DNA of 64,000 bases from Hyphobacterium sp. CCMP332 (GCF_014323565.1 NZ_CP058669.1:957501-1021500); one strand, 5' to 3'. Shown: positions 51,792 to 61,771, counted from the stretch's first letter. A program made the numbers and translations. Notes: generated from the sequence alone by a model not told the origin.

Positions 51792-52229
51792 TTAGTTGGA
51801 CGATCGCGCCGACAGCGCGCTATCAATTTTCGTCTTCGCGGCTTCCAGCTTGGCGATGACAGACACCAATTCACCGCTCCCTGACACCTGGGTGGCGACA
51901 GGAATGTAGCGATCCGCCAAAGGGCTCGGTTTGGCTGATACGGTCGCTTGGACCCCGCTTTCAGCCAGCGAGGAAACGGCGGCAACACCATGTTCGCGCA
52001 AATACTTTTGTGCGCCTTTTATAGTGTAGCCCTGATCGTAAAGAAGGGTACGTATACCCCGAAGCAGCTGAATATCCCCGGGGCGATACAACCGACGCCC
52101 GCCGGCCCGTTTGACCGGTTTGATCTGCGAAAACCGACTCTCCCAAAACCGCAATACATGCGCTGGAAGGTCAAGCTCTTCTGCCGCCTCGCTGATGGTG
52201 CGGTAAGCGTCTGGCGCTTTATCCGTCAC
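51792..52229 (-). CDS. MerR-family regulator
   Basis: 145 aa. The N-terminal MerR HTH reads [48 protein letters not shown] (in parts), with the wing RLYRPGDI. The C-terminal half lacks the metal-binding cysteines of heavy-metal sensors and ends in a coiled helix ([14 protein letters not shown]). It always follows ihfA in this alphaproteobacterial neighbourhood (plsX-fabH-ihfA-merR). The stop of ihfA lies 4 bp upstream of its start. The effector is not known. Confidence 0.94.
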   Translation of the reverse strand: MTDKAPDAYRTISEAAEELDLPAHVLRFWESRFSQIKPVKRAGGRRLYRPGDIQLLRGIRTLLYDQGYTIKGAQKYLREHGVAAVSSLAESGVQATVSAKPSPLADRYIPVATQVSGSGELVSVIAKLEAAKTKIDSALSARSSN

Positions 52230-52233
52230 TGGC

Positions 52234-52539
52234 TCAGCCTTTCGAGTGACCTGCGTCCACTTTTTCCTTCAAAACCTGTGACGGCTTGAAAGTCAGAACA
52301 CGACGCGGATCAATCGGCACTTCTTCACCTGTTTTCGGATTGCGGCCAACCCGGCCACTCTTGTCTCTCAGCAAAAAAGACCCGAATGAAGAGAGCTTCA
52401 CCGAATCTCCATTTGCCAGTGAATCCGAAACCATGCCGAGCACAGATTGAACGAGATCAGATGATTCCTGTCGCGACAAACCAATGTTCTGATGCACTGC
52501 ATCGGCAAGGTCAGCTCGCGTTACGGTTTTACCGGACAT
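52234..52539 (-). CDS. ihfA: Integration host factor subunit alpha
   Basis: 101 aa DNA-bending protein: [54 protein letters not shown] (in parts) with the DNA-minor-groove RxGRNPKTG arm, then [14 protein letters not shown]. It pairs with IhfB (not in this window). It lies in the operon plsX-fabH-ihfA-merR. Confidence 0.97.
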   Translation of the reverse strand: MSGKTVTRADLADAVHQNIGLSRQESSDLVQSVLGMVSDSLANGDSVKLSSFGSFLLRDKSGRVGRNPKTGEEVPIDPRRVLTFKPSQVLKEKVDAGHSKG

Positions 52540-52614
52540 TCTATTCCCCCACTGGACGAAGACAGGCTAGTCCCAACAGGCCAGCCTCGTCAACGTGTTA
52601 GCCACCCATTTGGG

Positions 52615-53577
52615 CTATAAACGCACCAAGGCTGACCCCCACGTCAACCCACCGCCCAGAGCTTCAAGCAAACAAAGGTCTCCGGGCTTGATGCGTTCAT
52701 CATCCACAGCTTGCGAAAAAGCGAGCGGAACCGAAGCTGCAGAGGTGTTTCCGTGCTTGGCGACGGTTGAAATCACCTTGTCACGGGAAATGCCCAGCTT
52801 GTCAGCGACGCCTTCCAATATTCGCTGATTGGCCTGATGCGGCACAAACCAGTCGATATCCGCGATTGCCACATTCTCGCGCTCGATCAGTCTTTCCATG
52901 GAATTCGAGATTTTCAGAATGGCATGTTTGAACACCGCCGGTCCTTCCATGGTCAACAGTCCGGATGATTGGGTCGATGAGACACCGCCGGTGGTCTTGA
53001 GCAGATCGGTGTATCGTCCCTCACATCTCAAATCATAGCCAATGATGCCCTTATCGCCTTCGGATCGCTCCAGCACCCAGGCACCTGCTCCGTCTCCAAA
53101 AAGAACACAGGTCGTACGATCCTCCCAATTGAGGATTCGCGACATGGTTTCCGCACCGATAACGAGCGCGCGCTGAAAGACGCCGCCCTTCAACAATCCG
53201 TCCGTTACGGCCAACGCGTAGATGAAGCCGGAACAAACCGCCTGAATATCAAAGGCGGCACCGTGCCGGATTCCCAACCGCGCCTGAATAAGTGCGGCGG
53301 TTGAGGGGAAAATCAGGTCTGCTGTCGTCGTTGCGACCACAATCAGGTCAATATCATCCGGCGTCAGACCGGCATCTTCAAGAGCGGCCAGTGCAGCCCT
53401 GTAGCCAAGATCGGACGTCGTTTCGCCCTCGGCAGCAATATGGCGCTCGCTAATGCCGGTGCGCGCTCGGATCCATTCATCATCCGTATCGACAAAGGTG
53501 GCGATTTCAGAATTCGTCAATACCCGCTCAGGCAGGTAACTCCCCTGCCCGGCCACGCGTGAAATCAATTGGGTCAA
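52615..53577 (-). CDS. fabH: Beta-ketoacyl-ACP synthase III
   Basis: 320 aa. Starts fatty-acid synthesis by condensing acetyl-CoA with malonyl-ACP. The catalytic triad is readable as Cys115 (AVCSGF), His247 (VPHQANQR) and Asn277 (KHGNTSAAS). The C-terminal GGGLTWGSALVRL end is intact. Its start overlaps the plsX stop (ATGA type), so the two are translationally coupled. Confidence 0.98.
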   Translation of the reverse strand: MTQLISRVAGQGSYLPERVLTNSEIATFVDTDDEWIRARTGISERHIAAEGETTSDLGYRAALAALEDAGLTPDDIDLIVVATTTADLIFPSTAALIQARLGIRHGAAFDIQAVCSGFIYALAVTDGLLKGGVFQRALVIGAETMSRILNWEDRTTCVLFGDGAGAWVLERSEGDKGIIGYDLRCEGRYTDLLKTTGGVSSTQSSGLLTMEGPAVFKHAILKISNSMERLIERENVAIADIDWFVPHQANQRILEGVADKLGISRDKVISTVAKHGNTSAASVPLAFSQAVDDERIKPGDLCLLEALGGGLTWGSALVRL

Positions 53578-54635
53578 GAGTCCGTTTCGCTTTTTGCTTC
53601 TTCAGCACGGGTAAGACGTTCCAGATTGGCTTCGATTTCCGTGAGGAAATGACTGCCGGCAATATCGATCCCGAGACCGAGCGCTGTTGCGAAGCCCTCG
53701 CCGTCGGTTCCGCCATGGCTTTTGACGACCATGCCATTGAGGCCCAGCAACACGCCGCCATTGATCGAGCGCGGATCGAGCTTTGCCCGTAAGTGATCCA
53801 GACCGCCCATATTGAGAAAGAAGGCGCCAATCTTGGCGGTCAGCGAACTGGTGAACGATTCTCTCATCCAGTGGGCCACCAGCTTCACAGTGCCTTCCGC
53901 GGTCTTCAACGCAATATTTCCGGTGAAGCCGTCAGTGACCACGACATCTGTCAGACCGAGCGAGATATCATCGCCCTCCACAAAGCCATGATATTTGAAA
54001 TCGATCTTCGCATCACGGATCAGGCGATCTGCGGCGCGGACAGTATCATTGCCCTTGAGCTCTTCCTGGCCAACATTCAGCAACCCGACCGTCGGGTGCG
54101 TCGAGCCATGCACTGCGCGGTGAAAAGCTTCACCCATAATTGCGAACTCGACCAATTGCTTCGGCCCGCATTCGACATTGGCACCCACGTCCAGCACCAC
54201 GGTATGGCCGCGCGGAGTCGGCCAGCTGGCGGAAATAGCCGGGCGATGCACGCCCTTTTTCATCCGCAACACAACTTTTGAAATCGCCATGAGCGCGCCG
54301 GTATTACCGGCGGATACAACGACATCGGCCTCGCCATTTTTCACAGCGGCCAGAGCGTTCCACATGGATGAGCCGCGAGAGCGCCGCACGGCCTCGCTCG
54401 GCTTGTCCGTCATGCGAACTTCCGAATCGGTGTGTTGAAGCATGATGCGTTCGCGCGCGAGTGGCGAGGCTGCCGCGATCAATGGTGCGAGCTGGGCTTC
54501 ATCACCATGAACCAGAAAGCGCGCTGGCGTCTCCGGCAAACGCTTCAGAATATGGCTGATCCCTTCAACCGCGACGGACGGGCCATTATCGGCCCCCATG
54601 GCATCAACGGATATTATCGGTGCGGTCTGGGTCAT
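53574..54635 (-). CDS. plsX: Phosphate acyltransferase PlsX
   Basis: 353 aa. Makes acyl-phosphate from acyl-ACP for phospholipid synthesis. Blocks ISVDAMGADNGPSVAVEGI, VVSAGNTGALMAISKVVLRM, HTVVLDVGANVECGP, GEEFLKG-like GQEELKGND, VTDGFTGNIALKTAEG and INGGVLLGLNGMVVKSHGG identify it. It couples to fabH by overlap. Upstream, relatives usually have a DUF177 (YceD) gene between plsX and the cytochrome chaperone gene; here only 108 bp lie between and I find no DUF177 frame. Confidence 0.97.
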   Translation of the reverse strand: MTQTAPIISVDAMGADNGPSVAVEGISHILKRLPETPARFLVHGDEAQLAPLIAAASPLARERIMLQHTDSEVRMTDKPSEAVRRSRGSSMWNALAAVKNGEADVVVSAGNTGALMAISKVVLRMKKGVHRPAISASWPTPRGHTVVLDVGANVECGPKQLVEFAIMGEAFHRAVHGSTHPTVGLLNVGQEELKGNDTVRAADRLIRDAKIDFKYHGFVEGDDISLGLTDVVVTDGFTGNIALKTAEGTVKLVAHWMRESFTSSLTAKIGAFFLNMGGLDHLRAKLDPRSINGGVLLGLNGMVVKSHGGTDGEGFATALGLGIDIAGSHFLTEIEANLERLTRAEEAKSETDS

Positions 54636-54743
54636 ACCTTAGCGGAGCTGGCGCGGGACGTATCCGGCGCATTCATTGAACCGGCGCGACCATATCCAAA
54701 GCCCGAAACGATGCAAGACGCCTGAACGCGCCGAGGGCAGCCG

Positions 54744-55271
54744 TCAGAAATCTGCAAACCGCAATTCATCGGCTGAATTGGCGTTGAGCAGGGAAAGTGT
54801 CGCCAGCTCGTCGGTACTTTTTCGAAAATAGTCCGCAAAGCGCCCGGCCTGTTCGTGGTGCGGATCACCCAAAAGATTGCGGCCAATGGCTTCAACCAGA
54901 GCTGATCTGTCGCCAGAGTCCGAAGCGCCTGCATAACTCTTGAACCGGCCATAAAAAACTTCTGCCATCGCCCGGATTTTCTTACCGATGCTGGTATCGC
55001 CGATGCCCATCTCGCGCATCGCATAATCCATGTCCTTGAAGAAGTGATCAAACAGCGCCTGACCGGCCGCGCGGCCTGTCTCGCCCTCGGCATTGAGTCG
55101 GCTGATCGCCAGAATGACGTGGAGTGATATCAACTCGAAACGCCCCTCAGGCGTATCTGGCACCCCGCCAACTGCATAGAATTGCGGCTGCCGGGCGGTG
55201 ACAACAATGCGGTCATAAAGCGCCTGTGTCTGCTCTCTGGACTGACGGCGGGCCTTCAGGAACGACAACAT
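54744..55271 (-). CDS. Ubiquinol-cytochrome c chaperone (CBP3-like)
   Basis: 175 aa. Blocks LYDRIVVTARQPQFYAVGGVPDTPEGRFELISLH (read in parts), LFDHFFKDMDYAMREMGIGDTSIGKKIR (in parts), and MAEVFYGRFKSY match the Ubiq_cyt_C_chap family, homologous to mitochondrial CBP3, which assists cytochrome b maturation in complex III. The gene diverges from the BamE-like lipoprotein gene (98 bp) and lies upstream of plsX on the same strand, the customary location in alphaproteobacteria. Confidence 0.93.
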   Translation of the reverse strand: MLSFLKARRQSREQTQALYDRIVVTARQPQFYAVGGVPDTPEGRFELISLHVILAISRLNAEGETGRAAGQALFDHFFKDMDYAMREMGIGDTSIGKKIRAMAEVFYGRFKSYAGASDSGDRSALVEAIGRNLLGDPHHEQAGRFADYFRKSTDELATLSLLNANSADELRFADF

Positions 55272-55369
55272 GTGATGAACACTCCCTCTTGTTGGGACTT
55301 GAAGCTATGATCAGCCTCAGCTAGGTCAACTCGGCATAGTATCCAGAACCGGGAATTAGGGTTTAGTCC

Positions 55370-55858
55370 ATGAAGCGCGCATTGCTATTGGCTGTTGCAG
55401 CCGGATCCATTTTTGCTGTCGGTTGCACACCTGTCCTCCGGAATCACGGCTTTGTATACGTCAACGGCGAAGTGCCGGAGATCGTACCGGGCGAAGATAA
55501 TCAGGCCAGCGTCCTTGAGCGCCTTGGCAGCCCGTCAACGCAAGGCGTGTTTGAATCGACGACCTGGTATTACATGTCCGACACACGTGAGTCTCTGGCC
55601 TATCAGCGGCCACAGACAAGCTACCGCCGGATTGTCGAAGTTCAGTTTGACGAGTCCGGAGTGGTATCGTCGGTCGATGAATATGGCCTTGAGGACGGGC
55701 GCCGGGTTGCGCTGGTCGATCGCGAGACGCCGACACCGGGCCGCGAAATGAATGTCTGGGAACAATTGTTCGGCAATATCGGCAGCCTGCCAACCGAGCA
55801 ATTCGGTGGCGAGCAGAACCTGCCCGGCGGGGCCGGCGGTCCACGACGCGACGAGTAA
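55370..55858 (+). CDS. bamE: Outer-membrane protein assembly factor BamE-like lipoprotein (SmpA/OmlA)
   Basis: 162 aa. Lipoprotein signal (KRALLLAVAAGSIFAVGC, lipidated Cys19), then the SmpA/OmlA domain: VLERLGSPSTQGVFESTTWYYMS (in parts), YRRIVEVQFDESGVVSSVDEY. The C-terminal 50 residues are an alphaproteobacterial extension with a Gly/Pro-rich end. BamE is a small outer-membrane component of the Bam complex. A strong bidirectional terminator separates it from hppA. Confidence 0.9.
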   Translation: MKRALLLAVAAGSIFAVGCTPVLRNHGFVYVNGEVPEIVPGEDNQASVLERLGSPSTQGVFESTTWYYMSDTRESLAYQRPQTSYRRIVEVQFDESGVVSSVDEYGLEDGRRVALVDRETPTPGREMNVWEQLFGNIGSLPTEQFGGEQNLPGGAGGPRRDE

Positions 55859-55875
55859 ATACTCCCAATATCTGA

Positions 55876-55916
55876 GTATAAAAAAGCCCCGGTCCGAAGA
55901 CCGGGGCTTTTCTTTT
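55876..55916. terminator. Bidirectional intrinsic terminator between bamE and hppA
   Basis: GCCCCGGTC-cgaa-GACCGGGGC, a perfect 9-bp stem with a 4-nt loop, flanked by A-run and T-run (AAAAAA before, TTTTCTTTT after). It can end transcripts from both convergent genes. Confidence 0.93.
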
Positions 55917-55931
55917 GCCTTTGGCTGATCG

Positions 55932-58100
55932 CTACTGGTGAGCAATCACCGCAAGGAGCAAGAGCGCCACGATATTGGTGATCTTGATCATCGGGTTCAC
56001 AGCCGGGCCAGCAGTGTCCTTGTAGGGATCGCCAACCGTATCGCCGGTAACCGCAGCCTTGTGAGCCTCGGAGCCCTTTTCATGAAGGACTCCATCGGAG
56101 TCGGTGAAGCCGTCTTCGATCGCCTTTTTGGCATTATCCCAGGCACCCCCACCGGAGGTCATCGAGATAGCCACAAAGAGGCCTGTCACGATCACGCCCA
56201 GCAGCATGGCACCCACTGCCGACAGAGCCGGGCCCGGTCCGGCGATCAGCATGATCACGAAGAACAGGATGATGGGTGACAGGACCGGCAGAAGCGACGG
56301 TACGATCATCTCACGGATCGCCGCCTTGGTCAGAAGATCCACCGCCCGGCCATAATCCGGCTTGACAGTGCCTTCCATGATGCCCGGGTTTTCGCGGAAC
56401 TGGCGACGCACTTCCACAACAACCGACTGGGCCGCGCGGCCAACGGCCATCATCGACATGCCGCCGAAAAGGAATGGCAGAAGACCACCAAAGAGGAGAC
56501 CGACGACGACATACGGATTGGACAGCGAGAAGTTGACGACATTCGCCGTAACTTCGGTTCCGCCATAGATCAGGTCCGCAAAGAAACCTTCTCCATTCGC
56601 AGTCTCGATAAAGTGCTGGATATCCGCCGTATAGGCAGCAAACAGCACCAAAGCACCAAGCCCTGCCGAACCAATGGCATAACCCTTGGTCACGGCTTTT
56701 GTGGTGTTACCCACGGCGTCCAGCGCGTCCGTCGTGTTCCGGACTTCCTCGGGAAGGCCCGCCATTTCTGCGATACCACCGGCGTTATCCGTCACCGGAC
56801 CGAAGGCATCGAGGGCCACCACCATACCGGCCAGCGCCAGCATCGTCGTCACGGCAATGGCAATGCCGAAGAGACCTGCCAGGACATAGGTGCCGATAAT
56901 GCCGGCAATAATCACCAGCGCCGGCAGCGCGGTGGATTCCAGCGAGACGGCCAGACCCTGGATGACGTTTGTGCCATGCCCGGAAACCGATGCCTGTGCC
57001 ACCGAGCGTACCGGGCGCTTGTCAACGCCGGTATAGTATTCGGTGATCCAGATGATCAGACCCGTAACGGCCAATCCGATACCGCCACAAAGGAACAGGT
57101 TCAGGCCGGTAATCGCACTGCCTTCCATGATCGGACCGAAGCCGTTCGGCAGCACATAATAGATCGCGGCAGCAACAGCGGGCAATGACAGCACCGCCGA
57201 CACCACGAAGCCCTTGTACAGCGCATTCATGATGTTGTTCGATTTGCCGAGCTTCACGAAGAAGGTCCCGATGATTGATGTCACGATACACACACCACCA
57301 ATGGCCAGCGGCAGGAACATCATGGCCGGAGCAGCAGCACCTGCGAAGAAAATGGAGGCCAGAACCATGGTCGCGACAATCGTGACCGCATAGGTTTCGA
57401 ACAGATCAGCCGCCATACCGGCACAGTCACCGACATTGTCACCGACATTGTCAGCAATGGTTGCCGGGTTGCGCGGATCATCTTCCGGGATACCAGCCTC
57501 GACCTTTCCGACCATGTCGCCGCCGACATCCGCACCCTTGGTGAAGATACCGCCGCCAAGACGGGCAAAGATCGAGATCAGGGACGCACCGAAGCCGAGC
57601 GCAACCAGAGCGTCGATAACGACGCGCGGGTTCTCCGGCGGGAAAACAGCGGTGAGCAGATAGTAGTAAACAGCCACACCCAGCAGAGCGAGGCCTGCGA
57701 CCAGCATGCCCGTGACGGCACCCGAGCGGAACGCCATGGACAGGCCGCCAGCAAGGCTGATCGACGCGGCCTGGGTTGTCCGCACATTGGCGCGGACCGA
57801 AACCAGCATGCCGATGAATCCTGCCATGCCCGATAGCACGGCACCGATGACGAAGCCCACTGCTACGAGAAAGCCCAGCAAGAACCACACAAGTACGGTA
57901 ACGGCGACGCCAACAATGGCGATGGTCATATACTGCCGTTTCAGATAGGCGTTCGCGCCTTCCTGGATCGCCGCAGCGATCTCTTTCATGCGGTCATTTC
58001 CGGCATCAGCTGCCAGAATCGCCCGGCTCTGCACGACGCCGTATACGACGGCAAGCAGGCCAGCCAGAATGACCAGTCCAAGTCCCAATTCCATATTCAT
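55932..58100 (-). CDS. hppA: Membrane-bound proton-translocating pyrophosphatase
   Basis: 722 aa with about 16 membrane helices. Couples pyrophosphate hydrolysis to proton pumping. The substrate site is [46 protein letters not shown] (read in parts). [16 protein letters not shown] carries Lys at the position that marks K+-independent H+-pyrophosphatases. The ATG at 58100 with AAAGG upstream is chosen; the longer frame to 58250 is not membrane-like. The 170-bp upstream region contains a strong interrupted hairpin. Confidence 0.97.
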   Translation of the reverse strand: MNMELGLGLVILAGLLAVVYGVVQSRAILAADAGNDRMKEIAAAIQEGANAYLKRQYMTIAIVGVAVTVLVWFLLGFLVAVGFVIGAVLSGMAGFIGMLVSVRANVRTTQAASISLAGGLSMAFRSGAVTGMLVAGLALLGVAVYYYLLTAVFPPENPRVVIDALVALGFGASLISIFARLGGGIFTKGADVGGDMVGKVEAGIPEDDPRNPATIADNVGDNVGDCAGMAADLFETYAVTIVATMVLASIFFAGAAAPAMMFLPLAIGGVCIVTSIIGTFFVKLGKSNNIMNALYKGFVVSAVLSLPAVAAAIYYVLPNGFGPIMEGSAITGLNLFLCGGIGLAVTGLIIWITEYYTGVDKRPVRSVAQASVSGHGTNVIQGLAVSLESTALPALVIIAGIIGTYVLAGLFGIAIAVTTMLALAGMVVALDAFGPVTDNAGGIAEMAGLPEEVRNTTDALDAVGNTTKAVTKGYAIGSAGLGALVLFAAYTADIQHFIETANGEGFFADLIYGGTEVTANVVNFSLSNPYVVVGLLFGGLLPFLFGGMSMMAVGRAAQSVVVEVRRQFRENPGIMEGTVKPDYGRAVDLLTKAAIREMIVPSLLPVLSPIILFFVIMLIAGPGPALSAVGAMLLGVIVTGLFVAISMTSGGGAWDNAKKAIEDGFTDSDGVLHEKGSEAHKAAVTGDTVGDPYKDTAGPAVNPMIKITNIVALLLLAVIAHQ

Positions 58101-58219
58101 GGCATTCAGCCTTTCGTCCCAATTCAAATTGATCGGGGAGGAAATGCTGTCAGGGCATGGCTCGCGAATCAGCGAACCTCCCATCCCCCCCAAGGAAAGT
58201 GGCGGGAATATGCCCAAAG

Positions 58220-58253
58220 CCATTGTCGGGCGCAACACGCCCGGATGCAATGG
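58220..58253. repeat. Interrupted hairpin upstream of hppA
   Basis: CCATTG-t-CGGGCG-caaca-CGCCCG-gatg-CAATGG: two stacked 6-bp stems around an asymmetric internal loop. It lies 18 bp after the stop of the Gly-rich secreted-protein gene and 120 bp before hppA. It has no clear U-tract on either strand, so it may be a weak terminator, a processing site or an hppA leader element. Confidence 0.5.
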
Positions 58254-58270
58254 ATTAATTTACTGAAATA

Positions 58271-58777
58271 TCAGCGGATAAGGCGGATATCAGGTGTCGC
58301 GAGAGAAACTTGCTCAATCACACCTTCGCCAAAATACTCCGCAAGGGCTGCCAACCAGACTTCACGCACCCGATCCCGATCAATCGTTTCGCCGCTTTCA
58401 TCGGTCAGATTCTCCCGATGGCTGGCGCGGATCAGACGGTCCAGGGCGAAGTGTGTATTGTCCTGCACTCTGCGCGATTGACTTCCACGCGCCACCAACA
58501 GACGCGGGTGAATATAGGCATAGCCGCGCAGGCGATGATCGGACACGAGCGGAACAACAATCGCGGGCATCGAAATAACGCGCGGATCACCTTCATTGAC
58601 ACCAAGCTCTTCCATGATGCTGTTATGAGCCGCGTCTGGCCCGTCTCCGGTATCATTCCAATCGAAATTGATTGTGGTACCGCTACTACCGGACCCACCG
58701 CCGCCTCCACCGCCGGCGAAAGCAGCGGGCGACAGGACAATGGAGCAGAGGGCGAGGCCAAGGAGAAGGTTTTTCAT
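58271..58777 (-). CDS. Hypothetical secreted protein with poly-glycine linker
   Basis: 168 aa. A signal peptide (KNLLLGLALCSIVLSPAAFA) is followed at once by seven glycines and a Ser/Gly stretch, then a globular part (IMEELGVNEGDPRVISMPAI, LRGYAYIHPRLLVARG, DRVREVWLAALAEYFGEGV). I recognise no family. It is likely periplasmic or extracellular; the glycine stretch may act as a flexible linker. It lies between thiL (24 bp upstream, same strand) and hppA, so it could be the last gene of the riboflavin/thiamine operon. Confidence 0.7.
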   Translation of the reverse strand: MKNLLLGLALCSIVLSPAAFAGGGGGGGSGSSGTTINFDWNDTGDGPDAAHNSIMEELGVNEGDPRVISMPAIVVPLVSDHRLRGYAYIHPRLLVARGSQSRRVQDNTHFALDRLIRASHRENLTDESGETIDRDRVREVWLAALAEYFGEGVIEQVSLATPDIRLIR

Positions 58778-58801
58778 ACGGCGGAGACTAGCAGTCCACG
58801 C

Positions 58802-59770
58802 TCAAAAATGCGTAAAACCGGTCCGTAAAATTTGAACGATCTTGCTGGAATCATCAGTGACCCGGACGCCCTCACCCTCGGCAATTTCGCCAATCTCGGT
58901 AACGGGAACGCCGCAGGCCTGCGCAGCCGTCAGCAAGGCATTCCGTTCCTTTTCCGGAACACAGAAGAGCATTTCATAGTCATCTCCACCGGTAAACAGT
59001 GAAGACCAAGCATCCACACCATTGTCCTGCCGGGAGAGCCAGAGACGAGCCGGGTCTGACAATGGTACGTCTTCCAGCCGGATATCGAGCGAAACGCCGC
59101 TGGCACGCGCCAGATGACCGGCATCCGACACAAGACCATCAGAGATATCGAGCCCGGCCGAAGCGATCTGCCTTAACGCTTCTATCAGTTCGACCCGCGG
59201 CTCAGGTAGAAGATATCTTGTATTGAGCTGCTCCACCTGGTGCTGTGGCAGACCGGTATCCGCGGCGCCAAGCCCCAGAAAACCGTCCCCTATTGTCCCG
59301 CTCACAAAAACACGATCGCCCGGCCGCGCGCCACTTCGGCGAAGGGGCGCGTCAACCTCTCCGAAAGCCGTAATGGTGATGACAAGCCGGTCACCGCCGC
59401 GCGTCGTATCGCCGCCAATCAAGGGGATGGAATACTGCGAGACATCAGCAGACAGGCCATCAACGAACAGATTTTGTTGATCTTGCCGAATGTCTTCAGG
59501 CCAGACGATGGACAGCAGAAAAGCATGGGGCTTGGCCGCCATGGCCACAAGATCGGAAATATTTACCCGCAACGCCTTACGGGCCACAAGGTCCAGCGGG
59601 TCATCACTTCGAAAATGCACGCCTTGAACGAGTGTATCTGTTGTAACGACCAGTCCCGCTTTTTGCGCCAGAAGCGCCGCGTCGTCCGTCAGGCCAAAAG
59701 CGCCCTCATAGCCAGACGAAAGAGGCGCCAGTGATTGCGCAATAAAATCGAATTCGCCGACCCGGCTCAC
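58802..59770 (-). CDS. thiL: Thiamine-monophosphate kinase
   Basis: 322 aa of the PurM/AIR-synthase-like kinase family. Phosphorylates thiamine monophosphate to the diphosphate. Visible blocks are GLTDDAALLAQK, VVTTDTLVQGVHFRSDDPLDLVARKALRVNISD (in parts), IGGDTTRGGDRLVITITAFG (in parts), GLDISDGLVSDAGHLARAS and TGGDDYEMLFCV. Start overlaps the nusB stop by 4 bp. The order ribH-nusB-thiL is conserved in proteobacteria. Confidence 0.97.
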   Translation of the reverse strand: MSRVGEFDFIAQSLAPLSSGYEGAFGLTDDAALLAQKAGLVVTTDTLVQGVHFRSDDPLDLVARKALRVNISDLVAMAAKPHAFLLSIVWPEDIRQDQQNLFVDGLSADVSQYSIPLIGGDTTRGGDRLVITITAFGEVDAPLRRSGARPGDRVFVSGTIGDGFLGLGAADTGLPQHQVEQLNTRYLLPEPRVELIEALRQIASAGLDISDGLVSDAGHLARASGVSLDIRLEDVPLSDPARLWLSRQDNGVDAWSSLFTGGDDYEMLFCVPEKERNALLTAAQACGVPVTEIGEIAEGEGVRVTDDSSKIVQILRTGFTHF

Positions 59771-60222
59771 CCCACCAGGCTTCCCGGCCGGATGTCACGC
59801 GTCAGACGGTCCAGAACCGCATTGATGAAAGCAACATCCTTGTCATCAAAGAAGGCCGCCGCCAGGTCAACATAGGCTTCAAGCAGAACCGGTGCGGGGG
59901 TTTCCGTGGCATCGATCATTTCAAACACACCGCAGCGCAATATCGCTCGAAGCGTCGCGTCAATCCGCTCGAGCTTCCATTTGGCGGTCAAAGCCGGTGC
60001 AATCGTCTGATCCAGTTTTGCGGTGGATACGGTTGTTCCCCGCACCAGTTTTTCAAACAATTCCGTATCCGCTGTTTCAGAAAGCCGGTATTCGGCAAAC
60101 TGCCCCAGGACCCGCTCAATGGACATGCCGCCCTGCTCGATCTGAAATAGCGCCTGCACCGCGGCCAGGCGCGCTTCGGGCTTCGGTTTCATCACCGGCA
60201 GTATCTCTTCGGGAATGTCCAT
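59767..60222 (-). CDS. nusB: Transcription antitermination factor NusB
   Basis: 151 aa all-helical protein that binds boxA RNA with S10 for rRNA antitermination. Family blocks: EARLAAVQALFQIEQGG, LFEKLVRGT, WKLERIDATLRAILRCGVFEM (in parts) and LEAYVDLAAAFFDDKDVAFINAVLD (in parts). It starts at the base where ribH ends (1-bp overlap) and couples to thiL. Confidence 0.97.
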   Translation of the reverse strand: MDIPEEILPVMKPKPEARLAAVQALFQIEQGGMSIERVLGQFAEYRLSETADTELFEKLVRGTTVSTAKLDQTIAPALTAKWKLERIDATLRAILRCGVFEMIDATETPAPVLLEAYVDLAAAFFDDKDVAFINAVLDRLTRDIRPGSLVG

Positions 60223-60647
60223 CAGGCGGCTCCAAATCGCTCGCGCAGGCGGATCATCGCAAGGCAGGCGCGCGCTGCATCTCCACCTTTATCCTTGTCA
60301 CCTGCCCGCTTCATGGCCTGATCGCGGTTCTCAACGGTCAGAATACCGTTTCCGAGCGCGACACCTTCCAGCGTCAGGTCCATGAGTGCACGTGCCGACT
60401 CGCCAGCCACATAGTCATAATGACTGGTCTCGCCGCGGATCACACAACCGAGAGCGACATAGCCGTCAAACCGGGTCCGGCTCTTGACCGCCGAGGCAAT
60501 GGCCCCGGGAATTTCCAGCGCCCCCGGAACCTCGGCGAATTCGAACTCGGCATCCGCCAGAGCCGCTGCGGCACCTTGCAACAAGGCATCGCTGACGTCC
60601 TTGTAATACGGCGCGACGACAACAAGAATTCGCGGTTGACCATTCAT
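60222..60647 (-). CDS. ribH: 6,7-dimethyl-8-ribityllumazine synthase
   Basis: 141 aa. Joins the pyrimidine intermediate with 3,4-dihydroxy-2-butanone 4-phosphate. The blocks [33 protein letters not shown] and [13 protein letters not shown] are the standard substrate-binding regions, with the catalytic His in ETSHYDYV. It overlaps ribBA by 4 bp and nusB by 1 bp, in the order expected for a riboflavin operon. Confidence 0.98.
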   Translation of the reverse strand: MNGQPRILVVVAPYYKDVSDALLQGAAAALADAEFEFAEVPGALEIPGAIASAVKSRTRFDGYVALGCVIRGETSHYDYVAGESARALMDLTLEGVALGNGILTVENRDQAMKRAGDKDKGGDAARACLAMIRLRERFGAA

Positions 60648-61768
60648 GCGTCAAAGTCTCCAAGCTGGATGGTATCATGGATGGAGAGGCCATAGCCTTC
60701 CAGTCCCACAATCGGTTGCGGTGCTGTTGTCAGGAGGTCCATTTTTCCAACCCCGAGATCTGTCAAAATCTGCGCGCCAATACCGTATTCGCGCAAGCGG
60801 CGCTCCTCCCGCTTTTCATCCGGCTCGGTCGGCTTGGCCCCAAACCGTTCGCGAATTGCATTGAGATTGCTTTCGCGAATGAAAACCATCACCGCCGGGC
60901 CGTCATGCTGCGCCAGTGTCTGCATGGCGATTTCGACAAGCCCGGACCGCGGCCCCGTTGCGGCGATCACGTCATCAACAAAGCTGACCTTGTGCATGCG
61001 CACCAGCGTTGGATGATCCGCCTCGGGTTGGCCTTTGAGCAGAGCGACATGCTCGAAACCATCCACAAGACTGCGATACACCACCAGCTTGAATATTCCG
61101 CCCCAGTAACTCTCGAACGGAACGTCAGCGCGGCGTTCGATAAACAGATCATTCCTGCGGCGGTAGGCGATCAGATCGGCGATCGTGCCAATCTTCAGCC
61201 CATGCAATTGCGCAAATGAAACCAGATCCGGCATGCGCGCCATCGTCCCGTCTTCATTCATGATTTCGCAAATCACGCCGGAGGGATTCAATCCGGCAAG
61301 ACGCGCAACATCAACCGCTGCTTCCGTATGCCCGGCCCGGACCAGAACGCCCCCGTCCCGGGCAATCAGCGGGAAAACATGGCCTGGCGTGACGATGTCG
61401 TCCGACCCTTTTTCCGGATCAATCGCGGCGGCGATTGTAACGGCGCGATCATGAGCGGAAATCCCCGTTGTGACGCCTTCCCGCGCTTCAATGGAGACCG
61501 TGAACGCTGTCTGGTGACGCGTGCGGTTGTGCGAGGACATCATCTCCAGACCGAGCGCCTTTGCCCGTTCGTCGGAGACGGAAAGGCATATCAGGCCGCG
61601 CCCGTAGCGCGCCATGAAATTCACGGCATCCGGCGTCGCAAATTGGGCCGGGATGACAAGGTCGCCCTCATTCTCACGGTCATCTGCGTCAACAAGGATG
61701 AACATCCGCCCGTTACGGGCGTCTTCGATAATGTCTTCTATCGGGGAAAGCGGTGTATCTCTGGCCAT
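60644..61768 (-). CDS. ribBA: 3,4-dihydroxy-2-butanone-4-phosphate synthase with degenerate GTP cyclohydrolase II domain
   Basis: 374 aa. The N-terminal 205 residues are an intact Rib[44 protein letters not shown] (in parts), [28 protein letters not shown]-like block with the substrate His and Glu. The C-terminal half has the RibA fold but not its zinc site: where active enzymes read S-E-C-x-T-G-D..C-D-C it reads [18 protein letters not shown], with no cysteine anywhere in the domain. GTP cyclohydrolase II activity is therefore unlikely. Other alphaproteobacterial RibBA proteins share this loss. Confidence 0.93.
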   Translation of the reverse strand: MARDTPLSPIEDIIEDARNGRMFILVDADDRENEGDLVIPAQFATPDAVNFMARYGRGLICLSVSDERAKALGLEMMSSHNRTRHQTAFTVSIEAREGVTTGISAHDRAVTIAAAIDPEKGSDDIVTPGHVFPLIARDGGVLVRAGHTEAAVDVARLAGLNPSGVICEIMNEDGTMARMPDLVSFAQLHGLKIGTIADLIAYRRRNDLFIERRADVPFESYWGGIFKLVVYRSLVDGFEHVALLKGQPEADHPTLVRMHKVSFVDDVIAATGPRSGLVEIAMQTLAQHDGPAVMVFIRESNLNAIRERFGAKPTEPDEKREERRLREYGIGAQILTDLGVGKMDLLTTAPQPIVGLEGYGLSIHDTIQLGDFDA

Positions 61769-61771
61769 GCC

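Noticed and set aside
54636-54743. Possible remnant of a DUF177 gene
   Set aside because: The three minus-strand frames hold stops and nothing resembling the family.
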